From Gramella sp. MAR_2010_147 (GTDB taxonomy: Bacteria; Bacteroidota; Bacteroidia; Flavobacteriales; Flavobacteriaceae), in assembly GCF_900105135.1 (NCBI RefSeq), contig NZ_LT629741.1:1860001-1924000 (forward strand): DNA of 64,000 nt, read 5' to 3'. The position numbers were made by a program, and so were the translations under genes. Position 1 is the first letter of the stretch, and the number at the start of each line of letters is the position of its first letter. Shown piece by piece: positions 8,429 through 17,752 of this stretch. Below the pieces are notes generated by a model. It was not told where the DNA came from. It did no database searches and saw only the letters and a list, made by a program, of their open reading frames with translations.

Positions 8429-10843
8429 ATGCAGAAGATCTTTAGCTTTGGATTCTGGAACTCCATCGCCAGCCTTATTTTAAGAAACAGGATTGTAATA
8501 ATTCTACTAATTACCATCGCAACCTTTCTGCTTTCTACCCAATGGAAAAACATGCGTTTTTCTTTTACCGAGGCAAACCTGATGCCCGATGATCATGAAG
8601 TAAATATTGCTTACAATGACTTTCTGGATAGATTTGGTGAAGAAGGAAATTTAATTTTGCTAGGAGTTCAGGATTCTGCTCTTTTTACTCCTGAAAAATT
8701 TAAGGCATGGAATGAGCTCACCTCGAAGCTTACCACGTATCCTGAGGTTGATCATATAATTTCCCCGGCAAGCCTTCAGGAACTTAAAAAATTTGAAAAT
8801 CCGAAAAGGTTTGAAATGGTCCCGGTTTTAGAGAGTGATTCGCCGGATAGTCTTGAACTTGCTAATTTCGAAAATAAGCTTTTTACTGAACTACCATTTT
8901 ATGAGAATCTGGTTTATAGTTCTCATTCTAACACCATTCAGTCTGCACTTTACCTGAATAAAGAACTGGTAAATACCAAAGCCAGAAAGATATTTGTCCT
9001 TGAAGAACTGGAACCAATTATCCAGGAATTTGAAAAGAAACATAATATTGATGTACGGGTATCAGGAATGCCCTATATAAGGACGCTGAATGCCCAAAAT
9101 ATTGTTGATGAAATCGGGCTTTTTATACTTGCGGCTTTAATAGTAACCTCTCTAATTTTCTTTTTCTTTTTTAGATCTATCAGGGCTACCATTATTTCAA
9201 TGTTTACGGTTTGTATTGGTGTGATGTGGGCATTCGGGGTTATCGGACTTTTACATTACGAAATCACGATCTTAACAGCGCTGATCCCTCCTTTAATTAT
9301 TGTGATTGGGATCCCTAACTGTATTTTCCTGATAAACAAATATCAGCAGGAAATAAAAAAACACGGAAATCAGGCAAAGTCATTACAACGTGTGATCACC
9401 AAGGTTGGAAATGCCACGTTAATGACCAATGTTACCACCGCTTCCGGTTTCGCTACTTTTATTCTAACCGATAGCCAGTTACTTCGTGAGTTTGGAGTCG
9501 TGGCTTCCATTAATATTCTCGCAATATTTATTTTAAGTTTATTGATAATTCCTGTTATCTACAGCTATCTCAAACCTCCAAAAGATAGACATCTAAAACA
9601 CCTTACCAAGAGATGGATAGGTGGTTTTGTAAACTGGATGGAAAATATGGTTCGACATCACAGGATCGCAATCTACATTTCCTCTGTACTTCTTCTTGTT
9701 CTAAGCATTATAGGAATTTACACCATAAAAATTTCAGGAAGTATTCTTGAAGATATGCCTCAGAACACCCAGTTCTTCAAGGACGTTAAATTCTTTGAAA
9801 GGGAATTTGACGGGGTAATGCCGCTGGAAATTCTAGTAGACACCAAGCGACCTAAAGGGGTCTTAAAGCTTTCTACTCTAAAAAGAATGGAAGAGCTTGA
9901 AAATTTTATTCAGGAGATCCCTGAACTTTCCAAGCCTCTTTCTGTAAATCGTTTGGTAAAATATTCTAAGCAGGCGTATTATAACGGAAATCCCAAATAT
10001 TATCAGTTACCCTCTTCGCAGGAACGCAATTTTATTATGCCTTATGCGAAAAGTCTATCTTCCAACGAAGGAATTATGCAATCTTACATAGATTCCACAG
10101 GTCAATATGCCAGGATCACCACTTTTATGAAAGATGTGGGTACCGAGAAAATGGAAGAGATTGAAAATGATCTTTTACCTCAGATCAAAAAAATATTCCC
10201 GGAAGAAAGATATAATGTTTCCATAACCGGGAAAGCTCTTCTTTTTCAAAAAGGAACCAATTACCTCGTAAAAAATCTTATTATCTCTTTAGGTCTTGCA
10301 ATTCTTTTAATTGCGTTACTAATGGCTTGGATGTTCAGAAGTTTTAGAATGATCTTAATTTCGCTGGTGCCAAACTTATTGCCCTTACTGGTAACTGCAG
10401 GAGTCATGGGATTCCTTGGGGTCCCCATTAAACCCTCAACAATTTTGGTTTTTAGTATCGCCTTTGGAATTTCGGTAGATGACACCATCCATTTCCTGGC
10501 TAAATACAGGCAGGAGCTTAAAGCAAATAACTGGAAAATAAAACGCTCGGTTTATGCAGCTTTAAGAGAAACGGGAGTAAGTATGTTCTATACCTCTATA
10601 GTTCTGTTTTTTGGATTCTCTGTATTTATGATCAGTAGTTTTGGCGGAACCGTAGCTTTAGGAGGTCTTGTTTCAGCAACCTTATTATTTGCGATGCTTG
10701 CCAACCTGCTACTCTTACCTTCTTTACTGCTGTCTCTTGAAAGAAGCATCGCCAATAAAGAAGTATTAAAAGAGCCGGCGATGAAGATCATCGAAACAGA
10801 AGAGGACGAGAAAAATTATACATCTGAAGAACTAAAGAATTAA
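8429..10843 (+). CDS. RND superfamily (MMPL-type) exporter
   Basis: 804 residues with the duplicated RND layout: one helix at about residues 18-38, a large periplasmic loop, then five helices (about 222-385). A helix near 415-435, a second periplasmic loop and a last group of helices (about 610-770) follow. Segments such as FGISVDDTIHFLAKYRQEL and LIPPLIIVIGIPNCIF resemble the sterol-sensing/MMPL class rather than the AcrB drug pumps. Such proteins use the proton gradient to move lipids or other hydrophobic molecules. No membrane-fusion or TolC-like partner is nearby, so the cargo is unknown. Confidence 0.88.
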   Translation: MQKIFSFGFWNSIASLILRNRIVIILLITIATFLLSTQWKNMRFSFTEANLMPDDHEVNIAYNDFLDRFGEEGNLILLGVQDSALFTPEKFKAWNELTSKLTTYPEVDHIISPASLQELKKFENPKRFEMVPVLESDSPDSLELANFENKLFTELPFYENLVYSSHSNTIQSALYLNKELVNTKARKIFVLEELEPIIQEFEKKHNIDVRVSGMPYIRTLNAQNIVDEIGLFILAALIVTSLIFFFFFRSIRATIISMFTVCIGVMWAFGVIGLLHYEITILTALIPPLIIVIGIPNCIFLINKYQQEIKKHGNQAKSLQRVITKVGNATLMTNVTTASGFATFILTDSQLLREFGVVASINILAIFILSLLIIPVIYSYLKPPKDRHLKHLTKRWIGGFVNWMENMVRHHRIAIYISSVLLLVLSIIGIYTIKISGSILEDMPQNTQFFKDVKFFEREFDGVMPLEILVDTKRPKGVLKLSTLKRMEELENFIQEIPELSKPLSVNRLVKYSKQAYYNGNPKYYQLPSSQERNFIMPYAKSLSSNEGIMQSYIDSTGQYARITTFMKDVGTEKMEEIENDLLPQIKKIFPEERYNVSITGKALLFQKGTNYLVKNLIISLGLAILLIALLMAWMFRSFRMILISLVPNLLPLLVTAGVMGFLGVPIKPSTILVFSIAFGISVDDTIHFLAKYRQELKANNWKIKRSVYAALRETGVSMFYTSIVLFFGFSVFMISSFGGTVALGGLVSATLLFAMLANLLLLPSLLLSLERSIANKEVLKEPAMKIIETEEDEKNYTSEELKN

Positions 10844-10865
10844 AAATTTTAATAAAATAGCCTGC

Positions 10866-10896
10866 TTGCTAAGCTTCAGGCGAAAAACTATCTTTG
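10866..10896 (+). promoter_or_regulatory. Bacteroidota-type promoter for asnS
   Basis: TTG at 10866-10868 and TATCTTTG at 10889-10896 are separated by 20 bases, which fits the -33/-7 pattern TTTG-N17-23-TAnnTTTG. The asnS ATG is 21 bases downstream. The -33 box overlaps a small GCCTG...CAGGC inverted repeat. Confidence 0.6.
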
Positions 10897-10917
10897 TTTT
10901 TTCTAAATTTCAACTAA

Positions 10918-12360
10918 ATGATACAAGCAAAAATCGCTGAAATACTGGAAAGCGATCAGTTTTTACAGGAACACCATATTAAAGGTTGGGTACGCTCTTT
11001 TAGAAGTAATAGGTTTATTGCCCTTAATGATGGTTCAACTATAAAAAACCTTCAGTGTGTTATCGATTTTGAAAATACCAGTGAGGATCTCATCAAAAGA
11101 ATCAACGTAGGTGCTGCAATTTCAGTAAAAGGTACTTTGAAAGAGAGTCAGGGAAGCGGACAGCGAGTAGAAATTGAGGTAACCGAACTTCAGATTCTTG
11201 GAGATGCAAATCCTGAAGAGGTAAAACTCACTATTCTTTCACCTAAGAAGCATAGTCTGGAAAAACTTCGGGAACAAGCTCATTTAAGAGTGCGCACCAA
11301 TACTTTTGGGGCGGTTATGAGAGTAAGAAGTAAACTGTCTTTCGCCGTGCATAAATATTTTCAGGAAAAGAACTTCTATTACGTTAATACTCCTATTATT
11401 ACAGGTAGTGATGCTGAGGGAGCCGGAGAAATGTTCAGAGTTTCTGCATTAGACATGAAAAATCCTCCAAAGAACGAAGATGGAAGCATCAATTACAAAG
11501 AAGATTTCTTTGGGAAAGAGACCAATCTTACAGTTTCCGGGCAATTAGAAGCCGAAACTTTTGCGCTTGGACTTGGCCAGGTATATACCTTTGGACCAAC
11601 ATTTAGAGCTGAAAACTCGAACACTTCACGCCATCTTGCTGAATTCTGGATGATCGAGCCTGAAGTTGCTTTTTGTGACCTGGATCAGAATATGGATCTT
11701 GCTGAAGATTTCATAAAATATGTTCTTAGGTATGTTATAGAAAACTGTAAAGAAGATCTTGAATTTCTTGCCGAAAGACAGGAGAATGAGGATAAGCTAA
11801 AGCCGAAAGTTGAACGTAGCGACATGAATCTTCTTGAGAAGTTGAACTTTGTGCTAGATAATAACTTTAAAAGAGTTAGCTATACCGAGGCTATTGAAAT
11901 TCTTAAGAACTCTAAGCCTAATAAAAAGAAGAAATTCAATTATGTTATTGAAGAGTGGGGAGCCGATCTGCAAAGTGAGCATGAGCGATTCCTGGTAGAA
12001 AAGCATTTTAAATCTCCTGTGATCCTTTTTGACTATCCGGCAGATATCAAAGCCTTCTATATGAGAATGAATGAAGATGGGAAGACTGTTAGAGCGATGG
12101 ACATCCTTTTCCCTGGGATTGGAGAAATTGTTGGGGGAAGCCAGCGTGAAGAGCGTTTAGAAGTACTTAAAGAAAAAATGGCGAAACTGGATATTCCAGA
12201 AGAAGAGCTTTGGTGGTACCTTGATACCCGTAAATTCGGAACCTGTGTACATAGCGGCTTTGGGCTAGGATTTGAAAGACTTGTTCAATTCACCACCGGA
12301 ATGGGAAATATTAGAGATGTAATACCATTTCCGCGTACTCCGCAAAACGCAGAATTTTAA
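10918..12360 (+). CDS. asnS: Asparagine--tRNA ligase
   Basis: 480 residues, typical of bacterial AsnRS. An N-terminal OB-fold anticodon-binding domain (GWVRSFRSNRFIALNDGS, about residues 20-105) precedes a class II catalytic core. The core has motif 2 FGPTFRAENSNTSRHLAEFW and motif 3 SGFGLGFERLVQF, with the ending PFPRTPQNAEF. It charges tRNA-Asn directly with asparagine. The pseudouridine synthase start codon lies only 4 bases after its stop, so the two are probably co-transcribed. Confidence 0.98.
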   Translation: MIQAKIAEILESDQFLQEHHIKGWVRSFRSNRFIALNDGSTIKNLQCVIDFENTSEDLIKRINVGAAISVKGTLKESQGSGQRVEIEVTELQILGDANPEEVKLTILSPKKHSLEKLREQAHLRVRTNTFGAVMRVRSKLSFAVHKYFQEKNFYYVNTPIITGSDAEGAGEMFRVSALDMKNPPKNEDGSINYKEDFFGKETNLTVSGQLEAETFALGLGQVYTFGPTFRAENSNTSRHLAEFWMIEPEVAFCDLDQNMDLAEDFIKYVLRYVIENCKEDLEFLAERQENEDKLKPKVERSDMNLLEKLNFVLDNNFKRVSYTEAIEILKNSKPNKKKKFNYVIEEWGADLQSEHERFLVEKHFKSPVILFDYPADIKAFYMRMNEDGKTVRAMDILFPGIGEIVGGSQREERLEVLKEKMAKLDIPEEELWWYLDTRKFGTCVHSGFGLGFERLVQFTTGMGNIRDVIPFPRTPQNAEF

Positions 12361-12364
12361 TCAT

Positions 12365-13234
12365 TTGAAAGTTTTAGAATCGCATATAGTTCCTGCAATC
12401 TCTGAAGAAATTAGATTGCAGGAATATGCGGTTTCTATCTTCACTTCCATACAAACCAGAAGCGGCATTAAGAAGGCTATTAAGAAGGGATTGATCCTTC
12501 TTAATGGTAAAAAAGCACAAACCGGTGACTGGATTAAAACAGGACAGAAAATTGAAGTTTTAAAACCTTCTGTTGAAAGTAAAAAAATATTCAAGCTCAA
12601 TTTTAATGTTCTTTTTGAGGATGAACACATCGCTGTTGTTCATAAACCCCCGGGATTTCCTACCAGCGGAAATTATTTCAAAACCATTGAAAACGCGTTA
12701 CCTCATAATTTAGAAAAAAGCGAGGCGCTGGATGCTTTAGCCTACCCATTACCAGCGCATAGATTAGACAACCCTACTTCAGGCATTCTACTTTGTGCCA
12801 AAACAGGGAATTCACTTATTCTACTTCAGGAAGCTTTTGCGCAAAAAAACATTCAGAAGATCTATTTCGCAATAGTTCACGGTGAGATAGAAAATATATT
12901 GGAAATCAATCTGCCCATTGAGGGAAAAACTTCAAAAACTACTCTTAAACCAGTAGAATCTTACCTCATAATGGATGAAAAATATACGTTAGTGGAGTTA
13001 GTTCCGTTAACTGGTAGAACACATCAATTAAGAATTCATTTGAGTAATAATAAAACTCCCATTGTAGGTGATGCTATTTACGGGAAGGAAGAGAAAGGTT
13101 TATTTGTTGGCAGAAATCTATATCTTTTTGCAGGCAAAATTTCGTTTGCACATCCCGTTACCAAGGAGCAGATGAACTTTCAACTTGAACTCCCTAAAAA
13201 ATTCAGAAACCTAGGCTATTACAGGGCGCATTAA
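12365..13234 (+). CDS. RluA family pseudouridine synthase
   Basis: 289 residues. An N-terminal S4-like RNA-binding region (about residues 20-68) is followed by the RluA catalytic domain, with HRLDNPTSGILLCAKT carrying the active-site aspartate and GRTHQLRIHLS near the end. The family changes specific uridines in rRNA or tRNA to pseudouridine; the target is not readable. The only in-frame start near asnS is TTG at 12365, 4 bases after the asnS stop. This start is accepted because the S4 region would be cut by later starts. The usual HRLDRxTSG reads HRLDNPTSG here. Confidence 0.88.
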   Translation: MKVLESHIVPAISEEIRLQEYAVSIFTSIQTRSGIKKAIKKGLILLNGKKAQTGDWIKTGQKIEVLKPSVESKKIFKLNFNVLFEDEHIAVVHKPPGFPTSGNYFKTIENALPHNLEKSEALDALAYPLPAHRLDNPTSGILLCAKTGNSLILLQEAFAQKNIQKIYFAIVHGEIENILEINLPIEGKTSKTTLKPVESYLIMDEKYTLVELVPLTGRTHQLRIHLSNNKTPIVGDAIYGKEEKGLFVGRNLYLFAGKISFAHPVTKEQMNFQLELPKKFRNLGYYRAH

Positions 13235-13315
13235 CAAAATTTTACCACAACATAAGGCGTGCCAAAGTCGAGTTGGTTTGTATTTTCCTTATTTTTGTTA
13301 GACAAGCAAGAATTT

Positions 13316-14773
13316 ATGCTAAAGCAACAATTAAATTTTAAATTATCACAAAAACTATCGCCACAGCAGATACAGTTGATGAAACTCATTCAATTGCCAA
13401 CACAGGCATTTGAGCAGAGAATTAAAGAAGAGCTGGAAGAAAACCCTGCATTGGAAGATGGTAAGGAGGAACGGATTGATGAATATGACGACTTGGGTAA
13501 TGAGAATTCTGAAGACGATTACGATAATGAAACTATAGAGACTGAGATTGATGTTGATGAGTATCTTAGTGATGATGAAATTCCTAACTACAGGCTGCAG
13601 GCGAATAACTATAGTCCTGATGACGATGATAAACAAGTACCATATGCAGCAGGAACTTCATTTACACAGCATTTAAAAACACAGCTTAGCACTTTTAGAT
13701 TTGGAGATACCGAACATGAAATTGCTGAATTCCTGGTAGGAAGTGTAGACGAAAGTGGATATATTAGAAGAAGTGTCCAGGATATTGTGGATGATCTTGC
13801 CTTTACTCAAAATATTTACACCGATGAAGAAACCGTTGAAAAAGTACTTAAAAAAGTACAAAAACTAGATCCTGCCGGTGTTGGTGCAAGAAGCCTGGAA
13901 GAATGCCTTTTGATACAGCTACATAGAAAGGAATCTACAAAACAGGTGGAACTCGCTATAGATATTATGGAAAGGTCCTTTGACCATTTCAGTAAAAAAC
14001 ATTACACCAAACTTTTAAGCCGGCACGATATTTCTGAAGACGAACTTCGGGATGCGATTGAAGTTATTGAGCACCTCAATCCAAAGCCAGGTGGAGCCTA
14101 TTCAGGAAATACAAGAATGGTGGAGCATGTTATCCCAGATTTTACCATTAAGATTGAAGACGGAGAATTACAGTTAACGCTCAATGGTAGAAACGCTCCC
14201 GAAATGCATATTTCCAGGGATTATAATAATATGCTAAAGGGTTATAAAGAATCCAAGGAAAAGACAAAAGCGCAAAAGGATGCGGTGATGTTCATCAAAC
14301 AAAAGCTTGATGCCGCAAAATGGTTTATCGAGGCAATTAAGCAACGCCAGCAAACTTTAATGGTGACGATGAGCTCTATAATGAATTATCAAAAAGAATA
14401 CTTCCTAACCGGCGATGAGCGTAATCTGCGCCCCATGATCTTAAAGGATATTGCCGACGAAATAGAAATGGACGTTTCTACCGTTTCCAGAGTGGCTAAT
14501 TCTAAATATGTTGATACTCCCTACGGTACGAAATTGATCAAAGAATTCTTTTCAGAATCAATGACCAACGATCAGGGTGAGGAAGTTTCTACCAGGGAAA
14601 TTAAAAAGATCCTTGAAATGTCTATTGATGAGGAAAACAAACGCAAACCTTTGACCGACGAGAAACTCGCAAAGGTTTTAAAAGATAAAGGTTATCCAAT
14701 TGCAAGAAGAACAGTAGCAAAATACAGGGAACAGTTAGATATCCCTGTTGCAAGATTGCGTAAAGAAATTTAA
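13316..14773 (+). CDS. rpoN: RNA polymerase sigma-54 factor
   Basis: 485 residues from the ATG at 13316. This start gives the canonical glutamine/leucine-rich activator region (MLKQQLNFKLSQKLSPQQIQ), followed by an acidic stretch (about residues 45-105), the core-binding domain, the helix-turn-helix (DIADEIEMDVSTVSRVANSK) and the RpoN box ARRTVAKYRE. An upstream GTG at 13259 would add 19 unrelated residues and is rejected. Sigma-54 directs transcription from -24/-12 promoters and needs an AAA+ activator, none of which is in this window. The next gene overlaps its stop by one base. Confidence 0.97.
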   Translation: MLKQQLNFKLSQKLSPQQIQLMKLIQLPTQAFEQRIKEELEENPALEDGKEERIDEYDDLGNENSEDDYDNETIETEIDVDEYLSDDEIPNYRLQANNYSPDDDDKQVPYAAGTSFTQHLKTQLSTFRFGDTEHEIAEFLVGSVDESGYIRRSVQDIVDDLAFTQNIYTDEETVEKVLKKVQKLDPAGVGARSLEECLLIQLHRKESTKQVELAIDIMERSFDHFSKKHYTKLLSRHDISEDELRDAIEVIEHLNPKPGGAYSGNTRMVEHVIPDFTIKIEDGELQLTLNGRNAPEMHISRDYNNMLKGYKESKEKTKAQKDAVMFIKQKLDAAKWFIEAIKQRQQTLMVTMSSIMNYQKEYFLTGDERNLRPMILKDIADEIEMDVSTVSRVANSKYVDTPYGTKLIKEFFSESMTNDQGEEVSTREIKKILEMSIDEENKRKPLTDEKLAKVLKDKGYPIARRTVAKYREQLDIPVARLRKEI

Positions 14774-15405
14774 TGAAAGTAGTACTTAAGCTGGCATCTT
14801 ATCTCTTTCACCCGCTCTGGATGCCATTTCTGGGAAGTTTATTCTATTTCCTTTTCATTCCAAGATATTTCCCTGCCGAGATCGTAAAAGCGAAGCTAAT
14901 GGCGATTGCCATTATTACCATCTTTATACCTGTGGTGTTTTATTTTCTTTTAAAGAATCTTGGGAAAGCCAAGAACATTTTTCTGGAAAGTGTAAATGAG
15001 CGCAGGTGGCCTTTATTCTTCTTTGTACTCTTAAGCTTTATGGTACTTCACCAGATACTTAACATTTATAATTATCCCGGTCTCTTTTATTACTTCGTTG
15101 GGATAATGATCTCTGCAGCACTAAGCTATTCACTAACCTGGTTAAATTTAAAGACGAGTCTTCATATGGTTGGAATCTCTGGCCTATTGATGTTTATAGT
15201 AGGATTCTGCATTTACTTTCACCTCTATTTTATATACACCATTAGTTTTTTAATGATCGCTACGGGCCTTACAGCTTCTTCAAGGCTCTATAATAAAGCA
15301 CATACCTCAGGAGAACTTTTTCTGGGATTTGTCATTGGCGTTATCCCACAACTAATAGTTTTTAATTTATGGCTTAGAGAATATAGAATGTCAGACCTAT
15401 TTTAA
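14773..15405 (+). CDS. Integral membrane protein, PAP2-like
   Basis: 210 residues with six or more hydrophobic helices. The start ATG shares its A with the rpoN stop (TAATG), so the two are translationally coupled. The late segment NKAHTSGELFLGFVIG resembles the last helix of PAP2-type phosphatases (SHTxxEVxxG). However, the full KxxxxxxRP and PSGH motifs were not found, so catalytic activity is doubtful. The 3' end overlaps the convergent barrel gene by 32 bases. Function unknown. Confidence 0.75.
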   Translation: MKVVLKLASYLFHPLWMPFLGSLFYFLFIPRYFPAEIVKAKLMAIAIITIFIPVVFYFLLKNLGKAKNIFLESVNERRWPLFFFVLLSFMVLHQILNIYNYPGLFYYFVGIMISAALSYSLTWLNLKTSLHMVGISGLLMFIVGFCIYFHLYFIYTISFLMIATGLTASSRLYNKAHTSGELFLGFVIGVIPQLIVFNLWLREYRMSDLF

Positions 15406-16090
15406 GGGTGGACAGATCAATTTTTTCCCCATCTACCACTGCATCTTTAAAGAATGGGTTTAGCGCGTAATAGAATTGAAAGTTGAATGTGTTATATCCA
15501 AAGGTAAAAGTAGCCCCCATACGAAACCTATTTAACTCAGAAAGATTATTAACGATAATCTCATTATCTGGATCTACATATCTGCTTCTAAAATTGTACA
15601 TATACCCCAATCGCACGCCAGAATAAATTCTCCAGAACTTATACGTTTGAGGGGTTGAGGTACGCCATCTAAATTCAATTGGCGCTTCTATTAACTGAGT
15701 GGTAAATCTATTTCGGCTATAATCATCTTCATCAGCAAGATTTCTAAAATTGGTAGATCCATCTTCATTTTTACCAATAAATAAGTTTTGCCCATAAGTA
15801 TTAATAGACCATCCTAGTCCTACTCCAAGGGCAATATTTCTTCGTTCATTCAATGGGAGGTCTCTAATAAATCCAAAATTAACTCCTCCGGAAAAACTTT
15901 CCTGTGATATGGTAGATGGCCTGTCGGTCACCAGATTGAAGTGAAACCCGGCATAAAATTGATCTTCCCTATACAAGCTATCTATAGAAAAAGGAACTGA
16001 ATCTGGTATCTTAGTTTGTTCTTCTTCCTGTGCATTTCCTATAAAAGAAAGAATAAAAATAAAGAATATTGAAATTCTAGTAATGTTCAT
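15374..16090 (-). CDS. PorT-like outer-membrane beta-barrel protein
   Basis: 238 residues. A signal peptide (ISIFFIFILSFIGNAQ) precedes alternating beta-strand patterns such as AGFHFNLVTDRPS, GVGLGWSINTYGQN and IYSGVRLGYMYNFRSR, ending in LTFYIL. Size and pattern match the PorT/outer-membrane beta-barrel family. PorT itself takes part in type IX secretion and gliding. The gene follows the ExbB/ExbD set, the arrangement commonly seen for PorT-like genes in Bacteroidota. A terminator lies between it and ExbD, so it may be expressed separately. Whether it is the true PorT orthologue is not settled from sequence alone. Confidence 0.7.
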   Translation of the reverse strand: MNITRISIFFIFILSFIGNAQEEEQTKIPDSVPFSIDSLYREDQFYAGFHFNLVTDRPSTISQESFSGGVNFGFIRDLPLNERRNIALGVGLGWSINTYGQNLFIGKNEDGSTNFRNLADEDDYSRNRFTTQLIEAPIEFRWRTSTPQTYKFWRIYSGVRLGYMYNFRSRYVDPDNEIIVNNLSELNRFRMGATFTFGYNTFNFQFYYALNPFFKDAVVDGEKIDLSTLKIGLTFYIL

Positions 16091-16118
16091 TGGCCGTATG
16101 TATCTAAAGTTTAAATAT

Positions 16119-16154
16119 AAAAAAACATCCTGTCTGGATTACCCAAACAGGATG
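16119..16154 (-). terminator. Terminator after the ExbB/ExbD operon
   Basis: The arms CATCCTGT and ACAGGATG form a stem. Read on the minus strand, the stem is followed by seven T. It ends the ExbB-ExbD transcript just before the PorT-like gene begins. Confidence 0.8.
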
Positions 16155-16178
16155 CTTTATATAATTAAATAGAAAAGA

Positions 16179-16661
16179 TTATTCTACATTTTGCTGAGCA
16201 TCACCAACTACAGTAGTGTAGTTGATCTTTAATGCCTCGGCTTTTCTCAATTCTTGTTTAATATCTGAAACAAGACCCATATTTGTCTTTTCATCCACTT
16301 TAAGAGCAGTGGTTAAGTAAGGAATTAATTCCTCTCTTTTAGACTCTCTTTCAGAATAGATAAACTGCTGTACTTCTTCTACACTTGCAAATTTATCATT
16401 TAACTGAATTCGGGCTTCTGTTCCATATTTAGCCTGGTATCTTTGGCTTGGTTTACCAGCATAGATATACATGATCAAATCTTTCTTATCAAGCTTCTCA
16501 ACCTGATCTGCAAACGGTAACTTGTTTTCTATCATCAAAGTATTTTGACGCATTACAGTTGCAACCATAAAGAAAAATAAGAGCATAAAAACGATATCAG
16601 GTAAAGATGCCGTATTTACCGCAGGCAAATCTCCAGACTTCTTCTTTTTAAATTTAGACAT
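16179..16661 (-). CDS. ExbD/TolR family biopolymer transport protein (second copy)
   Basis: 160 residues. A short basic N-terminus is followed by one transmembrane helix (about residues 22-40) that begins with the conserved aspartate (SLPDIVFMLLFFFMVATV) needed for proton flow. The remainder is a periplasmic ExbD domain. With ExbB it harnesses the proton gradient to power TonB-dependent or related outer-membrane work. It lies 30 bases downstream of the other ExbD; pairs of different ExbD proteins in one operon are usual in Bacteroidota. Confidence 0.92.
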   Translation of the reverse strand: MSKFKKKKSGDLPAVNTASLPDIVFMLLFFFMVATVMRQNTLMIENKLPFADQVEKLDKKDLIMYIYAGKPSQRYQAKYGTEARIQLNDKFASVEEVQQFIYSERESKREELIPYLTTALKVDEKTNMGLVSDIKQELRKAEALKINYTTVVGDAQQNVE

Positions 16662-16691
16662 AATTAAAGTCGTTTTCGTTTGTTAAAAGCT

Positions 16692-17300
16692 CTAGCTTCT
16701 TGGTTCGGCTTCAGATAATTTCTGAGGAATCATATCCTGAACTATATCGATCTTCTCTTTAAGGGCATCTTTATCACCATTAAATCCTGGATCGTTATAA
16801 TTCTTTTCCATCTCTACGAAAGTCATACCATACATTCTCTGAGCTTCACGATCTCTTAGCTGATTATAGGCAGCTACAAGTTCGTTTTGAACAGCGATAT
16901 AAGTACCGTATTCCGTTCCTCTGTTGTTCATCAATGAAATAATAGCTTTTTGAGGATTCACAGATGATGAAGGATCTTTGGCTCCACGACAAAAGCTACA
17001 CGCTTCGTCACCAGTACCCGCACCGTTGTCTAAGAACTCAACAGCCGCTTCCTGAAGTTCAGAAAGTTCCATCTCCTCTTCTTCTACCAGTAGTTGGTTA
17101 TTACTATTAACCTCTACTGTGAAGATGTTACGTTGTTTAATAACCGGAGGCTCAACGTCTTCAGGTTGCCATGGCGGTAACTTCCTGCTTATTCCGCTAT
17201 CTGTTTCAATGGTAGTAGTTACCAGGAAAAAGATAAGAAGTAAGAAGGCGATGTCTGCCATAGACCCAGCGTTAACTTCCGGTGCTGATCTCTTTGCCAT
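16692..17300 (-). CDS. ExbD/TolR family biopolymer transport protein (first copy, with CxxC insert)
   Basis: 202 residues from the ATG at 17300, which gives MAKRSAPEVNAGSMADIAFL, the normal ExbD start. A start at 17345 would add 15 residues overlapping the upstream gene and is rejected. The helix carries the conserved aspartate D16. The periplasmic domain is longer than usual and contains DEACSFCRGAKDP with two cysteines (C101, C104). The start is one base from the stop of the preceding membrane protein, so the genes are tightly coupled. Confidence 0.92.
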   Translation of the reverse strand: MAKRSAPEVNAGSMADIAFLLLIFFLVTTTIETDSGISRKLPPWQPEDVEPPVIKQRNIFTVEVNSNNQLLVEEEEMELSELQEAAVEFLDNGAGTGDEACSFCRGAKDPSSSVNPQKAIISLMNNRGTEYGTYIAVQNELVAAYNQLRDREAQRMYGMTFVEMEKNYNDPGFNGDKDALKEKIDIVQDMIPQKLSEAEPRS

Positions 17301-17301
17301 A

Positions 17302-17739
17302 TTATTTAGCCAGTTTTTTAATTCCAGAGAATACCATCGCTGCAATAGCTATTCCGGCCAGGATATAGAAGGTAATTAAACCTGCACCAACCCAATGATC
17401 ACCAGATGCTGAAAGCATAGTACCATCCTTAAGCTCCGTTGCTGTACCGTCACTTAAAACATAAGCAACAACTACGATCACTAAAAATGATCCTACAGCA
17501 ATAATTGTGTTCTTAATATTACCTCTGAATAAACCTACGATCACAAATATTCCGACTAACAGAATAACTACTGCCAGAACCAGATAAGCAATCCACATGT
17601 AAGGGTCTAAATGACTACCCTGAAGGTCTGCCGAGGCTTTAATGGCATCGTCACCGGTAGCGATAATCCTTCCAAGAAAGATCATCCCTATCACACCAAT
17701 AACAAGTGCCAGATATTTTAATATTTTATGTAAGCTCAT
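17302..17739 (-). CDS. Unknown membrane protein between ExbB and ExbD
   Basis: 145 residues with about four hydrophobic helices (near 8-25, 48-68, 75-95 and 118-138). No catalytic motif is visible. It sits 13 bases after exbB and one base before the first exbD, a position occupied by a similar small membrane protein in many Bacteroidota ExbB/D operons. This suggests, by context only, an accessory part of the proton-channel complex. Confidence 0.8.
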   Translation of the reverse strand: MSLHKILKYLALVIGVIGMIFLGRIIATGDDAIKASADLQGSHLDPYMWIAYLVLAVVILLVGIFVIVGLFRGNIKNTIIAVGSFLVIVVVAYVLSDGTATELKDGTMLSASGDHWVGAGLITFYILAGIAIAAMVFSGIKKLAK

Positions 17740-17752
17740 AATTTACTTTGTC

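Noticed and set aside
13259..13315. GTG start extending rpoN by 19 residues
   Set aside because: The ATG at 13316 gives the exact conserved sigma-54 N-terminus. The extension is unlike the family and contains promoter-like A/T-rich sequence.
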